Source of the DNA: Prosthecobacter debontii
GTDB lineage: Bacteria; Verrucomicrobiota; Verrucomicrobiia; Verrucomicrobiales; Verrucomicrobiaceae
Length of the DNA: 64,000 nucleotides
Assembly (NCBI RefSeq): GCF_900167535.1
Contig: NZ_FUYE01000001.1
Location: 1 to 64,000, forward strand
Reading direction: 5' to 3'
The notes under the pieces are model-generated. The model was not told the DNA's origin. It searched no databases and saw only the letters and a program-made list of their open reading frames with translations. Of this stretch, positions 25,306 to 33,430 are shown one piece after another (within the stretch, counting starts at the first letter, position 1; each line of letters opens with the position of its first letter). A program made the position numbers and the translations under genes.

Positions 25306-25563
25306 TCACTCGGCAGGCGGCGTGGGTGGCATCGATGACTCCCGCACTGGCGGCGGGCACATCGCATGAAACGTGATCAATCCTAAAACCGGTGCCAAGG
25401 TGATAACCAGAAACCAGAGGATTTTATCCTGGCTATCGAATTTTGACGCGCGGAGGATCTGCACCATCGCTCGCCAGTAGAGCGCCATGTAAACCAGCCA
25501 CAGCAGCATGAGTACCAGCGCAAACAGGGAGGAGTTAGGAAAGGTAAAATTAAACGGGATCAT
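25306..25563 (-). CDS. Small membrane protein, PLDc_N-like
   Basis: An 85-residue protein with two transmembrane helices (about 12-34 and 48-66). The motif KILWFLVITLAPVLGLITFHAM resembles the phospholipase D/nuclease N-terminal (PLDc_N) membrane region found in many small proteins. It ends in a short proline-rich tail (CPPPVRESSMPPTPPAE). No catalytic domain is attached. Function unknown. It stands alone between the cyclo-ligase gene and a lipoprotein gene on the same strand. Confidence 0.6.
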   Translation of the reverse strand: MIPFNFTFPNSSLFALVLMLLWLVYMALYWRAMVQILRASKFDSQDKILWFLVITLAPVLGLITFHAMCPPPVRESSMPPTPPAE

Positions 25564-25689
25564 AGGCGTGATTTGGATGCACTAACCTGACTTACTTCTT
25601 CCGCGGCACTGATTGGTGCACCTGAACGGATGATCGTTGTTAGAGTTTGAGGGCGCCCCGTGGCAGGACGGTTGAATCAGCAATGTTTA

Positions 25690-26076
25690 TCATCTCCAGA
25701 CCGTGCCTCCGACTGGGTTGGATTGACTCCAATTGAAATCACGAACACGGCCGTTAGAGTCAAAGTGGACGATGCCACTATGGCGTTGTTTGAAAGCATT
25801 GTGGAACGCTCCGTAATAGGGAATGAGGGTTCGGCTGTCCCAGTTGTTGAAGACATAGACCCATGTTTCACCCCGAGAGTTTACGGACACATTGACGGGG
25901 GTTCCGTATTTAGCTTCGACTTGAGCCTTAGTCATGCCAATGCGAGGCGGTGTGGAGCCTTCTTCGGGAACCTCTTCTTCTACTTCAGCCTCCTCAGCCG
26001 TTTCCGAGGTGGCGTCTGTGCTACAGCTTGTGAGCATGAAGGTGGAGGTTAGTAGAAATAAAAATAATGCTTTCAT
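25690..26076 (-). CDS. BamE/SmpA-like lipoprotein
   Basis: A 128-residue protein with lipoprotein signal (MKALFLFLLTSTFMLTSC, lipobox LTSC at 15-18), an acidic low-complexity linker (ETAEEAEVEEEVPEEG) and a compact domain. The segment IGMTKAQVEAKYGTPVNV matches the SmpA/OmlA (BamE-like) start pattern, G-M-T-x2-Q-V-x3-G-x-P. The rest (ETWVYVFNNWD...) fits its strands. BamE assists outer-membrane protein assembly, but many members of this fold have other roles. ATG 26076 gives the lipobox; the longer frame to 26130 does not. Confidence 0.7.
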   Translation of the reverse strand: MKALFLFLLTSTFMLTSCSTDATSETAEEAEVEEEVPEEGSTPPRIGMTKAQVEAKYGTPVNVSVNSRGETWVYVFNNWDSRTLIPYYGAFHNAFKQRHSGIVHFDSNGRVRDFNWSQSNPVGGTVWR

Positions 26077-26244
26077 GGAGCCGGATTGAGTAAAATACCG
26101 ATGTGAACTGCGCCTAGAACTCAATTTCAAAAGACTTTGTCAAGATCATTCCTGCTGGGATGAAGTCTCGGGGACGTGGAACTAAGTCTTCACCAATCGG
26201 TCCAGCGCTTGCTTGATCTCGAAAGCACCTGCATCATCCGCGCA

Positions 26245-27165
26245 ATGGTTATCTTCCTACTCCGCCGTCTTTTGAGCAGCATCGTGGTGCTGTTCTTTGC
26301 GGTGTCACTCACCTTTTTACTGACGCGCTCGCTGCCGGGCGGGCCGTTTGATCGGGAGAAGGCCAGTTCGGCTCAAGTGCAGGAGGCGCTTTTGGAGAAG
26401 TACAAGCTGAATGGCAGCCTCTGGCAGCAATACACAGCTTATTTGCGAGACCTCATGCACCTTGATCTGCGGGTTTCCTTCAAATACCGCGACTGGAGTG
26501 TGGCGGAGATTCTGGGGCAGAAAATGCCGACCTCGATCAAGCTTGGCGGCGTGGCTTTTTTGATCGCCAGCATCGCGGGTGTTTTTATCGGGGCCCTGGC
26601 GGCCATGCGGCGGAACACGGTCCTGGATTGGAGCGCCATGTTTGGGGCCATCGTGGCTATTTCGATTCCGTCGTTTATCACGGGGCCGTTCCTCATCGCT
26701 GTTTTCGCCTTGTGGTTAGGGTGGTTGCCTGTCGGGGGATGGGGGCGTGTGGATCATTTGATCTTACCGGCGGTGTGCTTGGCTGCGCCGTATGTGGCGT
26801 ACGTCGCGCGCTTGATGCGCAATAGCCTGCTGGATGTGTTGAAGAGTGACTTTCTGCGCACGGCGAAAGCTAAAGGGTTGACCGAATCGCAAGCGTTGGT
26901 GCGTCATGCGATGAAGGTGGCGATCCTCCCGGTGGTGACCTACCTCGGGCCGCTGGCCGCGCATTTGCTCACCGGTTCGATGATCGTCGAAAGCGTTTTC
27001 AATATCTCCGGTGCGGGGAGCATTTTTGTGAATGCCATTCAGAATCGCGATGCCTTCCTGCTCTGCGGTGCGGTGGTTATCTACTGTACGCTGTTGATCG
27101 TCTTTAACCTCATCGTGGACCTGCTCTACAGCGTCCTGGATAAACGCATCCAGCTCCATGCCTGA
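26245..27165 (+). CDS. ABC transporter permease, OppB/DppB type
   Basis: A 306-residue inner-membrane permease of the peptide/nickel (family 5) importers. Typical elements: N-terminal FLLRRLLSSIVVLFFAVSLTFLL, LPGGPFD, six hydrophobic helices, the EAA loop LRTAKAKGLTESQALVRHAMKVAILPVV (~205-232) and the C-terminal VDLLYSVLDKRI. ATG 26245 fits the family better than the 26176 start. It overlaps the OppC-type gene by 8 bp. No binding protein or ATPase gene is adjacent; those occur near 48-52 kb, so the permeases may work with that set. Confidence 0.9.
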   Translation: MVIFLLRRLLSSIVVLFFAVSLTFLLTRSLPGGPFDREKASSAQVQEALLEKYKLNGSLWQQYTAYLRDLMHLDLRVSFKYRDWSVAEILGQKMPTSIKLGGVAFLIASIAGVFIGALAAMRRNTVLDWSAMFGAIVAISIPSFITGPFLIAVFALWLGWLPVGGWGRVDHLILPAVCLAAPYVAYVARLMRNSLLDVLKSDFLRTAKAKGLTESQALVRHAMKVAILPVVTYLGPLAAHLLTGSMIVESVFNISGAGSIFVNAIQNRDAFLLCGAVVIYCTLLIVFNLIVDLLYSVLDKRIQLHA

Positions 27166-28144
27166 CGCCGCTGCCACCATATCTATCACACGGCCCGGCG
27201 GTTGGGCGATCGTGCGGCGCAACCGGCCCGCCATGATCTCGCTAGGATTTCTCGTTCTGCTCGTCTTGGTGGCCTTCACTCTGCCATTCACTTTGGATGA
27301 TGGTTTAAAAGCCACCAGTGACAGTGCTTTCCTTGCACCTTTTTCCAAAGATGGCACGACGGGGCTTCTGCATCTGTTGGGCACGGATGTGAATGGGCAG
27401 GATCTCTTCTATCGTCTCCTGACAGGAGCCCAGGTTTCTCTCGGTGTAGGGATCATCGGGGCACTGATTTCGCTCTTCATCGGCACGGCTTATGGGATGA
27501 TCAGCGGCTACTTCGGCGGGCGTGTTGATGCAGCGATGATGAGGCTGGTGGATATGCTGTATGCCGTGCCGCGGATCCTGTTCATCATGATCTTCATTGC
27601 GGCTTTCGACAGTGTCTTTAAAGACTGGCTGGATGGAATTCGCCTCGGGGCTCAGGCTCAGCATTGGCCACGGATGGAGGAGGTGGCGCGCTATCTCATC
27701 CCATATTCCAAGATCCTGGTGATGATCCTTTCGTTGGGATTGGTTGAGTGGCTGACCATGGCTCGCATCATTCGTGGGCAGGTGCTGGTGCTGAGAGAAA
27801 TGACCTTTGTGACCGCTTCACGGGCCATGGGGCAGAGCCGATGGGTGATTCTGAGAAAACATCTATTGCCTAACCTCAGCACGATCATCCTGACCTATCT
27901 CACGCTGACGATCCCGGCGGTGATTTTGGATGAGTCGTTTCTGAGTTTCTTGGGGCTGGGAATTGAAGACCCGGCCGCCAGTTGGGGATCCCTGCTGAAG
28001 GATGGCGCTCAAGTGATCAATCCCATCGAAAGCAAATGGTGGCTGCTGGCTTTTCCGGCCTTGCTGATGTCGAGCACGCTGCTGGCGCTCAATTTCCTGG
28101 GGGATGGCCTGCGCGACGCTTTCGATCCGAAATCTACGGATTGA
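27158..28144 (+). CDS. ABC transporter permease, OppC/DppC type
   Basis: A 328-residue permease partner of the preceding gene. The N-terminal region RRNRPAMISLGFLVLLVLVA, the LLGTDVNGQDLFYRLLTGAQVSLGVG entry (~78-103), the EAA loop FVTASRAMGQSRWVILRKHLLPN (~214-236) and FLGLGIEDPAASWGSLLKDGA are standard for DppC/OppC. An insert between helices (~148-180, FKDWLDGIRLGAQAQHWPRM) is longer than in E. coli. It overlaps the OppB-type gene (27158-27165), so translation is coupled. Substrate probably oligopeptides, by family only. Confidence 0.92.
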   Translation: MPDAAATISITRPGGWAIVRRNRPAMISLGFLVLLVLVAFTLPFTLDDGLKATSDSAFLAPFSKDGTTGLLHLLGTDVNGQDLFYRLLTGAQVSLGVGIIGALISLFIGTAYGMISGYFGGRVDAAMMRLVDMLYAVPRILFIMIFIAAFDSVFKDWLDGIRLGAQAQHWPRMEEVARYLIPYSKILVMILSLGLVEWLTMARIIRGQVLVLREMTFVTASRAMGQSRWVILRKHLLPNLSTIILTYLTLTIPAVILDESFLSFLGLGIEDPAASWGSLLKDGAQVINPIESKWWLLAFPALLMSSTLLALNFLGDGLRDAFDPKSTD

Positions 28145-28264
28145 GAAAGTCTGGTTTTCGCGGCCTTCGCTTTGAGTGACTAGGACGTTGACTTTAGTCC
28201 TAGGTGCGCCTTGTTTCAAATGTCGGAGGCCCCCGCGTCTGACTGGTAACAAGCTCCTGTCCTC

Positions 28265-28675
28265 ATGGCAAATCACAGCCAGCACCAACAGGGAAACTCC
28301 GCTAGCAAATGCAGCGGGGCTGGGCAAGCTATCGTCGAGCTCTGCGCTGCATCGGAGGGGGGGCTCACGTTTTGGTCGCGGCAGCGGTTCGATATTGGCG
28401 CAGAATTACAGATACGCGTGCGACGAGACGCCATTCCGAGCTTGCATCACGAGAAGATGGAAGTGTCCGAATGGATTACCGTCCGAGGATTTGTGGTGGC
28501 ATGTTCGGCGATGAGAAAGCCCAATGGCGAACATGGGTTCCAAGTTTCATTGCTGTTGGAGAGTGCCTTGAATAGCCAATGTCAGAAGCATAAACCACGC
28601 GTTATGGGATCGGCGGTGGCCTGTCCAAAAATGAAACCTCGTTTTGCTTGGCTTAAACGAGGCGGATTAAATTGA
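28265..28675 (+). CDS. Probable PilZ-domain protein
   Basis: A 136-residue cytosolic protein. The segment VELCAASEGGLTFWSRQRFDIGAELQIRV is the typical second part of a PilZ beta barrel (S-x-G-G-hydrophobic-phi-hydrophobic, then G-x2-hydrophobic strands). GFVVACSAMRKPNGEHGFQVSLLL is the closing strands. The conserved RxxxR loop that binds c-di-GMP at the N-terminal side is not evident, so nucleotide binding is uncertain. The tail is basic. It lies 120 bp after the OppC-type gene, same strand, likely a separate unit. Confidence 0.55.
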   Translation: MANHSQHQQGNSASKCSGAGQAIVELCAASEGGLTFWSRQRFDIGAELQIRVRRDAIPSLHHEKMEVSEWITVRGFVVACSAMRKPNGEHGFQVSLLLESALNSQCQKHKPRVMGSAVACPKMKPRFAWLKRGGLN

Positions 28676-28727
28676 AGGCTTTTAACGAGAAGGCTCCCGA
28701 AGCTGAATCGGTAGTTAGTTAAATAAA

Positions 28728-28757
28728 AAAGGCACCCGGAATATCCAAGGTGCCTTT
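28728..28757 (-). terminator. Rho-independent terminator of the ThuA gene
   Basis: AAAGGCACC and GGTGCCTTT form a perfect 9-bp stem with a 12-base loop. On the minus strand the stem is followed by a T-rich run (the complement of AAATAAAAAA). It is 27 bp past the ThuA stop and 52 bp after the PilZ-like gene, and may act in both directions. Confidence 0.82.
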
Positions 28758-28784
28758 CCCTGTGTGAGCGTTAGCGAGGGCCGA

Positions 28785-29699
28785 CTATTTCTTCTTGGCG
28801 GCCTTTTTTTCAGGGAGGCCCTGGCCAGGCTTCAAGTCCAGATTGGCTTGTAAATCGGCATCGGTGATGGTGGATTCCACTCCTGTTTCAGGAACATCCA
28901 TCTTGGCTGTCCAAAGGATGGCATTGAGTACCAGTTTGCGTTGGTCATTGTTAGCCCAGCCTTGATGGAAGTGACCGCCAGTGAAACCAAACCCACGCCC
29001 ACCGTTTTCATTTTCAGCGGCCCAAGCCACATGCTGTTTCACTTTGTTTTTGACGGATTCACGCACCGTCGGGTTACCGCTGTGGTGACCATCGGGGCGC
29101 TCCATGGTGGAGTCTGGAGCCACGGCGCTGAGGATCGGTGTCACGCCCTGCATGCCCTTGCGAAAGCGCATGTAGAAATACCACTCGTCATTGGTGGTGA
29201 AGGGCTTCACACCGCTGGCGATGGCATGGGCAGGGAATTCAGTGAAATTGGCATCCCAATGCGGGTTGACGCTCCAGTTGATCTCAAAGCAGCCACCCAT
29301 CCAGTCGATGAATTCCTTGCTGCCTGATTCAATGGTCGGCTCGACGGCATAATGAAGTGTGAGAAAGCCGCAGCCACGTTTCATTTCCTTATCCAATTGC
29401 TGGAGACGATCTCCTTGCAGGGCAGGGTGTTTGGGACCGCCATCGGCGTAAATGACCACGGTGGAGGTTTCTGCCAGTTCCTCAGCGGCAGGCCAGCCTC
29501 CGTTTAGGTGGACGCGCACATCCACTTGATCACCTGCTCCCAACTCCAGGCATTTTTTCAGCAGAAGGATGCCTGCATTGTGCTCATGCTGGCCAGGGCC
29601 GTGGGAAGGCTTACCGGCGATCATCGTGATGATCTTTTTATCCGCCGCCTGGAGGGTGACAGCAAAAGCGAGGGTGAGAGTGAAAAGAAGAAACTTCAT
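28785..29699 (-). CDS. Exported ThuA-domain protein
   Basis: A 304-residue protein with signal peptide MKFLLFTLTLAFAVTLQAA. The ThuA (trehalose-utilisation type, glutamine-amidotransferase-like) domain is seen in IITMIAGKPSHGPGQHEHNAG, STVVIYADGGPKHPALQGD, the LHYAVEPTIESGSKEFIDWMGGCFE block and GFGFTGGHFHQGWANNDQRKLVLNAILW. ThuA proteins occur in carbohydrate-related gene sets, and some keto-sugar activities have been assigned. This subfamily is very common as an exported protein in Verrucomicrobia and Planctomycetes. I start at ATG 29699; ATG 29711 is possible. Tail rich in K (KKAAKKK). Confidence 0.85.
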   Translation of the reverse strand: MKFLLFTLTLAFAVTLQAADKKIITMIAGKPSHGPGQHEHNAGILLLKKCLELGAGDQVDVRVHLNGGWPAAEELAETSTVVIYADGGPKHPALQGDRLQQLDKEMKRGCGFLTLHYAVEPTIESGSKEFIDWMGGCFEINWSVNPHWDANFTEFPAHAIASGVKPFTTNDEWYFYMRFRKGMQGVTPILSAVAPDSTMERPDGHHSGNPTVRESVKNKVKQHVAWAAENENGGRGFGFTGGHFHQGWANNDQRKLVLNAILWTAKMDVPETGVESTITDADLQANLDLKPGQGLPEKKAAKKK

Positions 29700-29746
29700 G
29701 GGGGTTGGCAAAGTGAAATGCTAACGACCAAAAACCAGGCTTCATT

Positions 29747-30682
29747 TCAGAAACCGAATCGCCGACGCCAAGCCAGGATGCCGCAGAGACCGAAGCCAAA
29801 GCCATTGAGAGTGCCGTGAATCGCCCACATGGCTGGCATCGGGAGTGCCCACTGGGGCAGATAGGATCTCAAACCGTAGCCGAGAGCCAGAAGCATGGCG
29901 ACCAAGAGGCTCAACCCAGACAGCACGAAGAGGGATCGAGTCATCCAAGATAAAGCCGGGGCCGAAGCCATCCGCATTTGCAGGCCACCGACGATGAAGG
30001 CTCCCAGAATCAAGACTGATACTCCCAGCGGCTCCATCCAAGGCAGGACGCCGAAGTGCGTGCAGGTGATACCCGTAGCCACTAGCGGAACTCCAGCAAT
30101 CACGGCTAGGCAAGCCAGTTTCGATAGCCGACTGGGAGATGCGTTGGAACAGCACCCGGTGATCAGAGGCAGTGTGAATCCGGCATGATGAAAGTGAGCG
30201 GCAGTCAGCAGCACCATGAGTGAGTCGAAACCAAAGGGCATCCAATTCAACCGATGTGCTAAAAGCCAAGCAGCCCCAATCGAAGGAAACACAAAGGCAA
30301 GCCGATGGCACAAGTAGGCAGCAGTGGGGGGCGGCGTGGTTTTCCATCTCCAAACGATCCAGGTGGCATCCCGCATCTGATGAATGAGCCAAAATCCGAC
30401 ACCGACAGCGCCCAGAACTGCAGGAATCGGTGAAAGCAAAGCGGGCACCAAGAGCAGACCTGCCATCAATTCGGTTTTGGCTCCACTCGGGTTCAAGGGG
30501 CCATGATGATGCCCGAGATGACGCGCCAACGGCATCAGGATCAAGACCGAAGCCATCAGTAAGATTTCAATCCAAGTGGCAGCTTGGGGTTCGAGCCCCT
30601 TGGCCCATGCAAAGCCAATCCAGGCCAATACGCGCAGCCCTAGGCTGATGCGAAAAGATGAATTTCCGAGATCCTTCTTCAT
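29747..30682 (-). CDS. YndJ-like multi-pass membrane protein
   Basis: A 311-residue protein with about nine hydrophobic helices (for example VLAWIGFAWAKGLEP, WIEILLMASVLILMPLARHLG and PLVATGITCTHFGVLPW). The HHAGFTLPLITG stretch carries histidines within a helix, as in the Bacillus YndJ family of unknown function. Its ATG overlaps the stop of the DUF1990 gene by 4 bp (ATGA), so the two are coupled. The same pairing is known in other bacteria and hints at a shared membrane or lipid-related role. Start 30682 is set by that overlap; the longer frame to 30763 lies inside the neighbour. Confidence 0.7.
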   Translation of the reverse strand: MKKDLGNSSFRISLGLRVLAWIGFAWAKGLEPQAATWIEILLMASVLILMPLARHLGHHHGPLNPSGAKTELMAGLLLVPALLSPIPAVLGAVGVGFWLIHQMRDATWIVWRWKTTPPPTAAYLCHRLAFVFPSIGAAWLLAHRLNWMPFGFDSLMVLLTAAHFHHAGFTLPLITGCCSNASPSRLSKLACLAVIAGVPLVATGITCTHFGVLPWMEPLGVSVLILGAFIVGGLQMRMASAPALSWMTRSLFVLSGLSLLVAMLLALGYGLRSYLPQWALPMPAMWAIHGTLNGFGFGLCGILAWRRRFGF

Positions 30683-31236
30683 GCAGAGAAGCTTTTCATG
30701 GCAGCTTGAGAGTCCTGCACGAATCGGAGCTGCCACCAACGAGCCAGAGGAAAAGCCAGCCATGCCATCCAGTGTCGTGGACGCGAGAAGGCACGGATCT
30801 CATACCACACAGAATCATCCGGCAATTTCTCGACCATGAACCGTTCCTCACCGCACTCGGCATGTTCGGGCAGGGTGCCATAGCTGAAGCCATGAAGGGA
30901 TGGGCTGTCCCACCGAGTGAGGATACGGCAGGGATTGATCAACCACAGCCCGAAAATTTGGATTACCATGGCGACAACGGCTCCCGGTGTTTGTTCCGCC
31001 TTCGTGCGGTGAACTTTTGCCCAGGAGGGGAACATCATCCAACGATCGAGGTTTGTGCAGGCTTGTCGATAGACGGCCTCTCCCTGGCCTAGCTTGATGC
31101 GATGAATGTCCTCGATGAAGCCTTTCTTTGGAGGTTTTTCGACACCTCCCTGATGGGTGTAACTCAAGGGTTCTCCAGCCCATGCGGAGAGCAGAGTTTG
31201 CATGAGGTCGTCACGAGGAGTTTGGAGGCGAACCAT
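30679..31236 (-). CDS. DUF1990 family protein
   Basis: A 185-residue protein of the DUF1990 family (START/SRPBCC-like fold). Visible segments: VYRQACTNLDRWMMFPSWAKVHRT, INPCRILTRWDS, FSYGTLPEHAECGEERFMVEKLPDDSVWYEIRAFSRPRHWMAWL and LARWWQLRFVQDSQAAM. This order (acyl-like ligand pocket with a GT-P-H-x-GEE turn) is diagnostic. The family has no proven substrate. It is the first gene of the pair with the YndJ-like membrane protein. Confidence 0.82.
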   Translation of the reverse strand: MVRLQTPRDDLMQTLLSAWAGEPLSYTHQGGVEKPPKKGFIEDIHRIKLGQGEAVYRQACTNLDRWMMFPSWAKVHRTKAEQTPGAVVAMVIQIFGLWLINPCRILTRWDSPSLHGFSYGTLPEHAECGEERFMVEKLPDDSVWYEIRAFSRPRHWMAWLAFPLARWWQLRFVQDSQAAMKSFSA

Positions 31237-31325
31237 ACGGAATCATGGCGATGAAACTTCGTTGAAACAACCCTAGGATAGGAATCTCTTTTGCGTCATT
31301 CGATCCTCTTGCCATAGTCGTCGTG

Positions 31326-31988
31326 ATGCCCCCCATACGCGCCATCATTTTTGATTTCGACGGACTCATCGTGGACACGGAAAGTGTCGGTTATCTGACA
31401 TGGAAAGAGTTGTATGCACGGCATGGGCATGAGTTGGCTGTGGAGACGTATGCGCAAGCGATTGGCACTGAGTTCAATGATCTCTATGACCCACGTCGTG
31501 ATCTCGATGCACTGACGGGGCAGCCATTGATCTGGGAGGAACTTGAACTGGCAAGGCTGGAACACGAGCGTGAGTTGAGGGCCACATTGAGCACCCTTCC
31601 GGGTGTTGTGGATCGATTGGAAGAAGCGCGTGCGTTGGGAATCCCCTGCGCCGTAGCGAGCAGCAGCCCTCTGTCTTGGGTGGGCACTTGGATCGATCAA
31701 CTGGAACTCCGAGGCTACTTCCATCATCTCACGACCGTGGACGACACAGGCAAGGTGAAGCCGGACCCAAGCCTCTTTCTTCACGCCGCAGAGCGATTGC
31801 AGGTCGATCCTGCGGAGGCCCTGGTTTTTGAGGACTCACTCAATGGCCTGCGTGCGGCAAAAGCGGCTGGCATGCGCTGTGTCGTGGTGCCAGGGCCGAT
31901 GACAAGGCATCTGGATTTTGAAGGTGCTTTCCACCGGGCGAAATCGCTCGCGGAAGTTTCAGTTCGTCAATTCATGGAGCCTCTATGA
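31326..31988 (+). CDS. HAD-superfamily phosphatase/phosphomutase-like protein
   Basis: A 220-residue HAD hydrolase with motif I FDFDGLIVDTES (Asp10 nucleophile, Asp12), cap domain (~18-85), motif II CAVASSSPLSWV (Ser ~118), motif III lysine in GKVKPDPSLF (~149) and motif IV LVFEDSLNGLRAA (~172-184). This is the beta-phosphoglucomutase/phosphoglycolate phosphatase-like branch; the substrate cannot be fixed. ATG 31326 is preferred over GTG 31323. Its stop overlaps the ATG of the DUF2851 gene (ATGA), so they form an operon. Confidence 0.88.
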   Translation: MPPIRAIIFDFDGLIVDTESVGYLTWKELYARHGHELAVETYAQAIGTEFNDLYDPRRDLDALTGQPLIWEELELARLEHERELRATLSTLPGVVDRLEEARALGIPCAVASSSPLSWVGTWIDQLELRGYFHHLTTVDDTGKVKPDPSLFLHAAERLQVDPAEALVFEDSLNGLRAAKAAGMRCVVVPGPMTRHLDFEGAFHRAKSLAEVSVRQFMEPL

Positions 31989-33406
31989 CCGTATCCAATT
32001 CCACCCTGAGTCTGCCGCTGGCGGATCGTTATGCACGATTCAAGGAAGCTGTATTTTCGGGATTGGAAGAGATCACATTGCCCGGCTTCGATCAGCCGGT
32101 GAACGAACTGGATTTGCAGAGCTTATGGTTCGGCGGTGCCTTCGGGCAGGAGTTCATCAGTCTGGATGGCAAAAAGGTCCAGGTGGTCGATTTCGGGGTA
32201 TGGAATTCTGGACCCGGGCCAGACTTCACTGACTGCACGGTCAAAGTGGGAACCCAAACCCTGAGAGGGGATATCGAACTGGACCCAGATGCTCGAGATT
32301 GGGAGCGGCATGCGCATGGAGGAAATCCGGATTACTCCCGGGTCATTCTGCATCTATTCCTGGATGCTCCAGACGAGCTATTTTTTACCCGGACCCATGA
32401 GCATCGTGAGGTGACTCAGGTCTGTCTCAGCCCGTCGGCCTTGCCGGAGAAGTCGAAACCTGATCGTGGCCTGGCTGCCGCTCGCCTAGGGCGTTGTCAT
32501 GCTCCGCTCAAGGACATGCAGCCGGGTCATATCCAATCGATGCTGGAAGCTGCCGCTCAATATCGACTGGAAAAGAAAAGTGTGCGTCTGCACCGATGCG
32601 CTGCGGCCCAGGGGCGCGAACAAACGATTTATCAAGCGCTTGCGCAAGCATTGGGGTATCGGAATAACCAACAGCCGTTCAATATTCTAGCGCAGAGGCT
32701 TCCTCTCAAGCGGTTGCAAAAGTTGTCTGGAGAAGAACGGGAGTCTCTGCTTTTCGGAGTCAGCGGATTTTTGGAAAGTGTACGATATGAGGACACACTG
32801 CCTGAGACGAGGCGCTATCTTCGTGGTTTGTGGGAATCGTGGTGGAAGCAGCGTGACTCTTGCCGTCGCTGGCTGGATCCCAGGCAGGCTTTACGATGGA
32901 AGCTGGCGGCTGTCCGCCCCGGCAATCATCCCCAGCGTCGGTTGGGTGCCTTGACTGCCTTGTTGAGTCGATGGAATTCTGTTTCAGGTCCTCTGTTCGA
33001 GGCAGGTCGTTGGTCCCGTGATGCCTGGTGTGAGACGATGCTGGCCATCGGCCATGACTATTGGTCCGGCCGTTACACCTTGCTTTCTGCGCCTACGGTC
33101 AAGCCCTTGGCTTTGATCGGAGCCACGCGGGTTCAGGAGATGCTGGCGAATGTGGCTTATCCGTTACTGATCCCTGAACGGACACGACTTTGGGCCGAAT
33201 ACCTGGAATTACCGGCTCTGCTAGACAATCAAAAGGTGCGACGTGCCGTTTTGCGTCTGTTTGGTAGCGATCCGAGAGGCCTTGAGTTCCAGAAAATGCT
33301 GCATCATCAGCAGGGGCTCCTCCAGGTCTATGAAGACTTCTGTCTGGAGGACGACTCCGCTTGTGCCGAGTGCCCGTTTCCAGAACGGCTCAAAGAGTGG
33401 TCCTGA
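31985..33406 (+). CDS. DUF2851 family protein
   Basis: A 473-residue cytosolic protein of the DUF2851 family. Recognisable blocks: LQSLWFGGAFGQEFISLDGKKVQVVDFGVWNSGPGPDFTDCTV (~40-82), GDIELDPDARDWERHAHGGNPDYSRVILHLFLD (~91-124), FNILAQRLPLKRL (~235) and the C-terminal cysteine pair DDSACAECPFPERL. The G-D-I-E-x-H/D and HGGNxxY patterns suggest an enzyme fold, and similarity to nuclease-like cores has been proposed for the family; no activity is proven. It is coupled by a 4-bp overlap to the HAD gene upstream and is convergent with the histidine-kinase gene. Confidence 0.78.
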   Translation: MTVSNSTLSLPLADRYARFKEAVFSGLEEITLPGFDQPVNELDLQSLWFGGAFGQEFISLDGKKVQVVDFGVWNSGPGPDFTDCTVKVGTQTLRGDIELDPDARDWERHAHGGNPDYSRVILHLFLDAPDELFFTRTHEHREVTQVCLSPSALPEKSKPDRGLAAARLGRCHAPLKDMQPGHIQSMLEAAAQYRLEKKSVRLHRCAAAQGREQTIYQALAQALGYRNNQQPFNILAQRLPLKRLQKLSGEERESLLFGVSGFLESVRYEDTLPETRRYLRGLWESWWKQRDSCRRWLDPRQALRWKLAAVRPGNHPQRRLGALTALLSRWNSVSGPLFEAGRWSRDAWCETMLAIGHDYWSGRYTLLSAPTVKPLALIGATRVQEMLANVAYPLLIPERTRLWAEYLELPALLDNQKVRRAVLRLFGSDPRGLEFQKMLHHQQGLLQVYEDFCLEDDSACAECPFPERLKEWS

Positions 33407-33430
33407 AAAGCAAAAGCTGACCTGCGGGGA

